Positions 7,140 to 9,642 of a DNA stretch of 9,642 nucleotides are shown here, in pieces. The stretch is from assembly GCA_047619685.1 (NCBI GenBank), contig JBLHLC010000083.1:1-9642 (forward strand), given 5' to 3'. The position numbers and the translations under genes are program-made. A model generated the notes under the pieces. That model was given only the letters and a program-made list of their open reading frames with translations, searched no databases and was not told the DNA's origin. Positions within the stretch are counted from its first letter, which is position 1. Every line of letters begins with the position of its first letter. Source of the stretch: JABDJZ01 sp047619685. Its GTDB lineage: Bacteria > Bacteroidota > Rhodothermia > Rhodothermales > UBA10348.

Positions 7140-7793
7140 CTAAGGCGCCGACAGGCCCCTGCGCCAGGCCCATGCCGCGGCCTGCACGCGATTCTTGACG
7201 CCCAGCTTGGAGAAAATGCTGTAGCAGTGGCTTTTTACGGTGCTTTCGGAGATAAACAGGCGCTCGCCGATCTCGCTGTTGTCGTGCCCGTTGGCCACCA
7301 GGCCAAGGACCTCGCGCTCCCTTTCGCTCAGCCCCTCCAACTCGTCGGCGTCTCCCCCTTTTGCGCGCTTGCGCATGAGTCTGGCGGCGATCCGTCGGCT
7401 TAACCACCCGTCCTCCCCGCTCGCCACACCGCGCACGGCATCGGCGATGGTCTCGGGGACCTCGTCCTTGACCAGGTAGCCCGCCGCCCCGCTTTCGAGG
7501 AGACCAAAAACGTACTGCTCGTCGTCGTGCGCACTGAGGGCCAGGATTCTGACATTCGATTCACTGGCTACGAGCTTTCGCGCCACCTCAATACCGGCCA
7601 TCCCGGGCATTTCGACGTCCAGCAGCAGGACGTCCGGCGCGTACTTTTCGACGGCGGCAAGCGCCTCCATGCCGTTCGCGGCCTCGGCCACGACTTCGAT
7701 GCCGTCCGCTTTTTCCAGGACACCGCGAATACCCGCACGGATCAGCGGGTGGTCATCGGCCAGAACAACACGTATGGATTTGGTGGCACTCAT
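7140..7793 (-). CDS. NarL/FixJ-family two-component response regulator
   Basis: A DNA-binding transcriptional regulator of 217 residues, the usual length, phosphorylated by its partner kinase. The receiver domain (about 7-123) has the acidic pair D13-D14, phospho-acceptor D59 (VLLLDVEMPG), switch residue S87 and K109 (GYLVKD). A LuxR-type helix-turn-helix follows (about 150-213), with LSERE at its start and the recognition segment STVKSHCYSIFSKLGV. The ATG overlaps the TGA of the upstream kinase gene as ATGA, a strong sign of translational coupling. An AGGA lies 9 bases before the start, inside the kinase gene. All signature residues are present, so it should be functional. Its targets are unknown; the downstream protease is a candidate by proximity only. 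Confidence 0.97.
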   Translation of the reverse strand: MSATKSIRVVLADDHPLIRAGIRGVLEKADGIEVVAEAANGMEALAAVEKYAPDVLLLDVEMPGMAGIEVARKLVASESNVRILALSAHDDEQYVFGLLESGAAGYLVKDEVPETIADAVRGVASGEDGWLSRRIAARLMRKRAKGGDADELEGLSEREREVLGLVANGHDNSEIGERLFISESTVKSHCYSIFSKLGVKNRVQAAAWAWRRGLSAP

Positions 7794-9642
7794 GCGGTGG
7801 GTTCCTGGAAAGCAGACGGGACACGATAGGCGATCGAAGTCCCGCGCCCGGGTGCGGAAGTTACGGACATCGTCCCTTCCAGAGCCGTGGCGCGTTCATT
7901 CGCCCCCATCAGCCCGAAATGCTGCTCCGACGCCAGGCCAGACCAGTCGGCCGGTACGTCGAAACCCGGGCCAGTGTCGGTAATCTGGAGTTCTGTGTGC
8001 TCGTCGGAGATCGTCAAACGAACGGTTGCCACACAGGGCCGCGCGTGTCGGATGATGTTGCTCATGGCCTCCTGATACATCCGGAACAATCCCAGCCTGA
8101 CGCGCGCCGAAAGCAGGCGCTTTTCGGTTGGGAGGAACAGCTCCAGCGAGAGGTCCTGGTACGTATCCAGCAGACGTTCCGCGTGGGATCGAATGGCCGA
8201 TGACAAACCGAAGTGTACAAGGGCGGGCGGGCGGAGATCGCCGCAAATGGCGCGGAGTTCGCCCATGGCATCGCCCACGGCTGCCCTGACTCCCGCCAGG
8301 GCCGGGCCGCCAGGCTCGTCCACGTGCCCGTTCAGCGCCTGCAACTGAAAGCCCGAAAGCTGGAGTTGCTGGATGGGCCCGTCGTGGAGTTCGCGAGCCA
8401 GGTGAACCCGCTCCTCCTCCAGCCGGTCGTTGATGCGGCGCTGGACCATGATGCGCTGATCCCGCTCCTGGAGTCCGCTCCGGATTCGCCATCTGACGGC
8501 CGCCGTCACCATGCCGACGATCATGAGGCCGGCCAAAAACCGGAACCACGCGCGTTGCCAGAAAGGCGGAACGATGTCGATCCTCACGGAGGTGACCGCG
8601 GGATTCCAGGTGCCTTCGCTATTGGTGCCCCGAACGCTGAAGGTGTACACCCCCGGTGCCAGATTATTGTAGGATTGATAACGACGTGAACCGGCCTGCG
8701 TCCAATCCCCGTCGCCCGGATCCAGGCGATAGGCGAACCGGTTGGCGCCGGGGCGGCGGTAGTCCATCGACGCGTAGGCAAACGTGAGGTAGTTCTGGTC
8801 GTGCCGAAACCTGAGCGACGCGCCATCGGCCAGATCGGAGGCCACTTCCTGGTTGAATACCTCCACCGCGGTAATGACAATCGGTGCCGCGTATGCCCGG
8901 AACGCCGCTTCGCCCTCGACAACGCGGGTTATCCCCTCGATCCCCCCGAACAGGAGCGTTCCGTCCGAGGCCCGGGCGTATGCCCCGTGGTTGTACTCGA
9001 AACCGGGCAAACCATCGACCATACCGAACGCCCGTATATCCTGCGTAACGGGGTCCATGGCGGCCAGGCCCCGATTCGTGCTCATCCAGACGGTACCCTC
9101 ATCATCTGCCTGGACCGCGTACACCACGTCGTCGGGAAGACCCGACAAATGATTGAACCGTTCGAATCGAGCCTCCTCTCCCGGCTCCGGCAGAATCCGC
9201 AGATGGTGCAACCCGAGTCCCGTCGCGGCCCAGAGACCGCCGGCATGGTCTGGCGAGACCTGCATGATTTGGGTTTGGGGAAGCCCGTCTGGTCGCTGAG
9301 GGTCTGGACGGATGATGTGGGTCTGTCCTGATTGGGGGTCGAATCGGACCAGGCCGGCTTCGGCTCCGACCCACAGGCGGCCGTCTATCTCGGTGATGGA
9401 CAGTGCATTGTTCACCGCGTCTGCCGAGTCTGGAGAAAGCAGGAATTCGGTAAACGCGTCTGCGGCCGGCTCGTATCGAACCAGACCTTGGCCCAGCGTG
9501 GCCATCCAGATTGTACTGTCGGCGGTCTCCAGGAGGTCCATCACGCCCATCGCCCGGAATCCCGGCCGCGAACCCGGCGCAATCCGGGTGAATAGGTCGG
9601 TGTCCGGGTCCCACCGCGCAATGCCCTCGCCATCCATGCCCA
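7790..9642 (-). CDS. propeller-type sensor histidine kinase, HPK7/HisKA_3 class (5' end outside window)
   Basis: A membrane sensor kinase that should autophosphorylate in response to an extracytoplasmic signal and phosphorylate the adjacent regulator. Counting from a Met at 9637, which lies inside a propeller repeat and is not the real start, Reg_prop repeats occupy about 1-245 (IWMATLGQGLVRY, LWVGAEAGLVRFD, VWMSTNRGLAAMD). A Y_Y_Y domain (about 252-357) and one membrane helix (about 364-381) follow, then a short coiled linker and the kinase core. The phospho-accepting histidine is H418 (ARELHDGPIQQL). The ATPase has an N-box with E523 and N527, a G1 box DTGPGF (554-559), and a G2 region with GLMGANERA and GRGTS (597-601). 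It ends without a receiver domain, unlike the hybrid Bacteroides regulators that share this input architecture. The reading frame continues past the window edge, so the N-terminal repeats and signal sequence are missing. Confidence 0.95.
   Translation of the reverse strand, partial: GMDGEGIARWDPDTDLFTRIAPGSRPGFRAMGVMDLLETADSTIWMATLGQGLVRYEPAADAFTEFLLSPDSADAVNNALSITEIDGRLWVGAEAGLVRFDPQSGQTHIIRPDPQRPDGLPQTQIMQVSPDHAGGLWAATGLGLHHLRILPEPGEEARFERFNHLSGLPDDVVYAVQADDEGTVWMSTNRGLAAMDPVTQDIRAFGMVDGLPGFEYNHGAYARASDGTLLFGGIEGITRVVEGEAAFRAYAAPIVITAVEVFNQEVASDLADGASLRFRHDQNYLTFAYASMDYRRPGANRFAYRLDPGDGDWTQAGSRRYQSYNNLAPGVYTFSVRGTNSEGTWNPAVTSVRIDIVPPFWQRAWFRFLAGLMIVGMVTAAVRWRIRSGLQERDQRIMVQRRINDRLEEERVHLARELHDGPIQQLQLSGFQLQALNGHVDEPGGPALAGVRAAVGDAMGELRAICGDLRPPALVHFGLSSAIRSHAERLLDTYQDLSLELFLPTEKRLLSARVRLGLFRMYQEAMSNIIRHARPCVATVRLTISDEHTELQITDTGPGFDVPADWSGLASEQHFGLMGANERATALEGTMSVTSAPGRGTSIAYRVPSAFQEPTA

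Noticed and set aside
9635..9637. ATG near the window edge as the kinase start
   Set aside because: The Met lies within a propeller repeat (GMDGEGIARWD) and the frame stays open upstream to the edge, so the true start is outside the window.

Overview
The window is a GC-rich bacterial segment with four protein genes, all on the minus strand, so transcription runs from high to low coordinates. The secreted protease ends in a type IX secretion (Por) C-terminal sorting domain with a YPNPFNPST motif. Two of the three visible starts lack a Shine-Dalgarno sequence and one is TTG. A Reg_prop/Y_Y_Y sensor kinase is also present. Together these point to a high-GC member of the Bacteroidota/Rhodothermota side of the FCB group; a Rhodothermales-like organism is my best guess, and this placement is inference.

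Layout in transcription order. (1) 9642-7790: a two-component sensor kinase with a beta-propeller input, a Y_Y_Y domain, one membrane helix and an HPK7-type (HisKA_3) kinase core; its 5' end lies outside the window. (2) 7793-7140: a NarL/FixJ-family response regulator whose ATG overlaps the kinase stop (ATGA). (3) 7139-6991: a 149-bp gap with small inverted repeats and no gene. (4) 6990-2956: a 1344-residue secreted subtilisin-family (S8) protease with a signal peptide, propeptide, catalytic domain, FN3 domain, a beta-sandwich apparently interrupted by a Rossmann-like domain, a DPTP repeat linker, a LamG-like domain and a T9SS sorting domain. (5) 2955-2804: a compact 152-bp regulatory gap holding a terminator hairpin with a UUCG loop, a DnaA-box-like 9-mer, an 8-bp-arm inverted repeat over a possible -35 element, and a 12-bp tandem duplication across the next start codon. 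(6) 2803 to beyond position 1: an AddB/RecB-type PD-(D/E)XK nuclease with the four-cysteine iron-sulfur staple; its 3' end lies outside the window.

How the genes may work together. The kinase and regulator are a coupled pair that would read an extracytoplasmic signal and control transcription. The protease gene follows on the same strand and could be a target or simply a neighbour; the sequence does not decide this. The nuclease gene appears to be a separate unit for DNA double-strand-break repair, since a terminator and its own candidate promoter lie in front of it. No RNA gene, CRISPR array, insertion sequence or phage gene was seen. The genes are of familiar families; what deserves a second look is the regulatory gap before the nuclease gene and the domain nesting of the protease.
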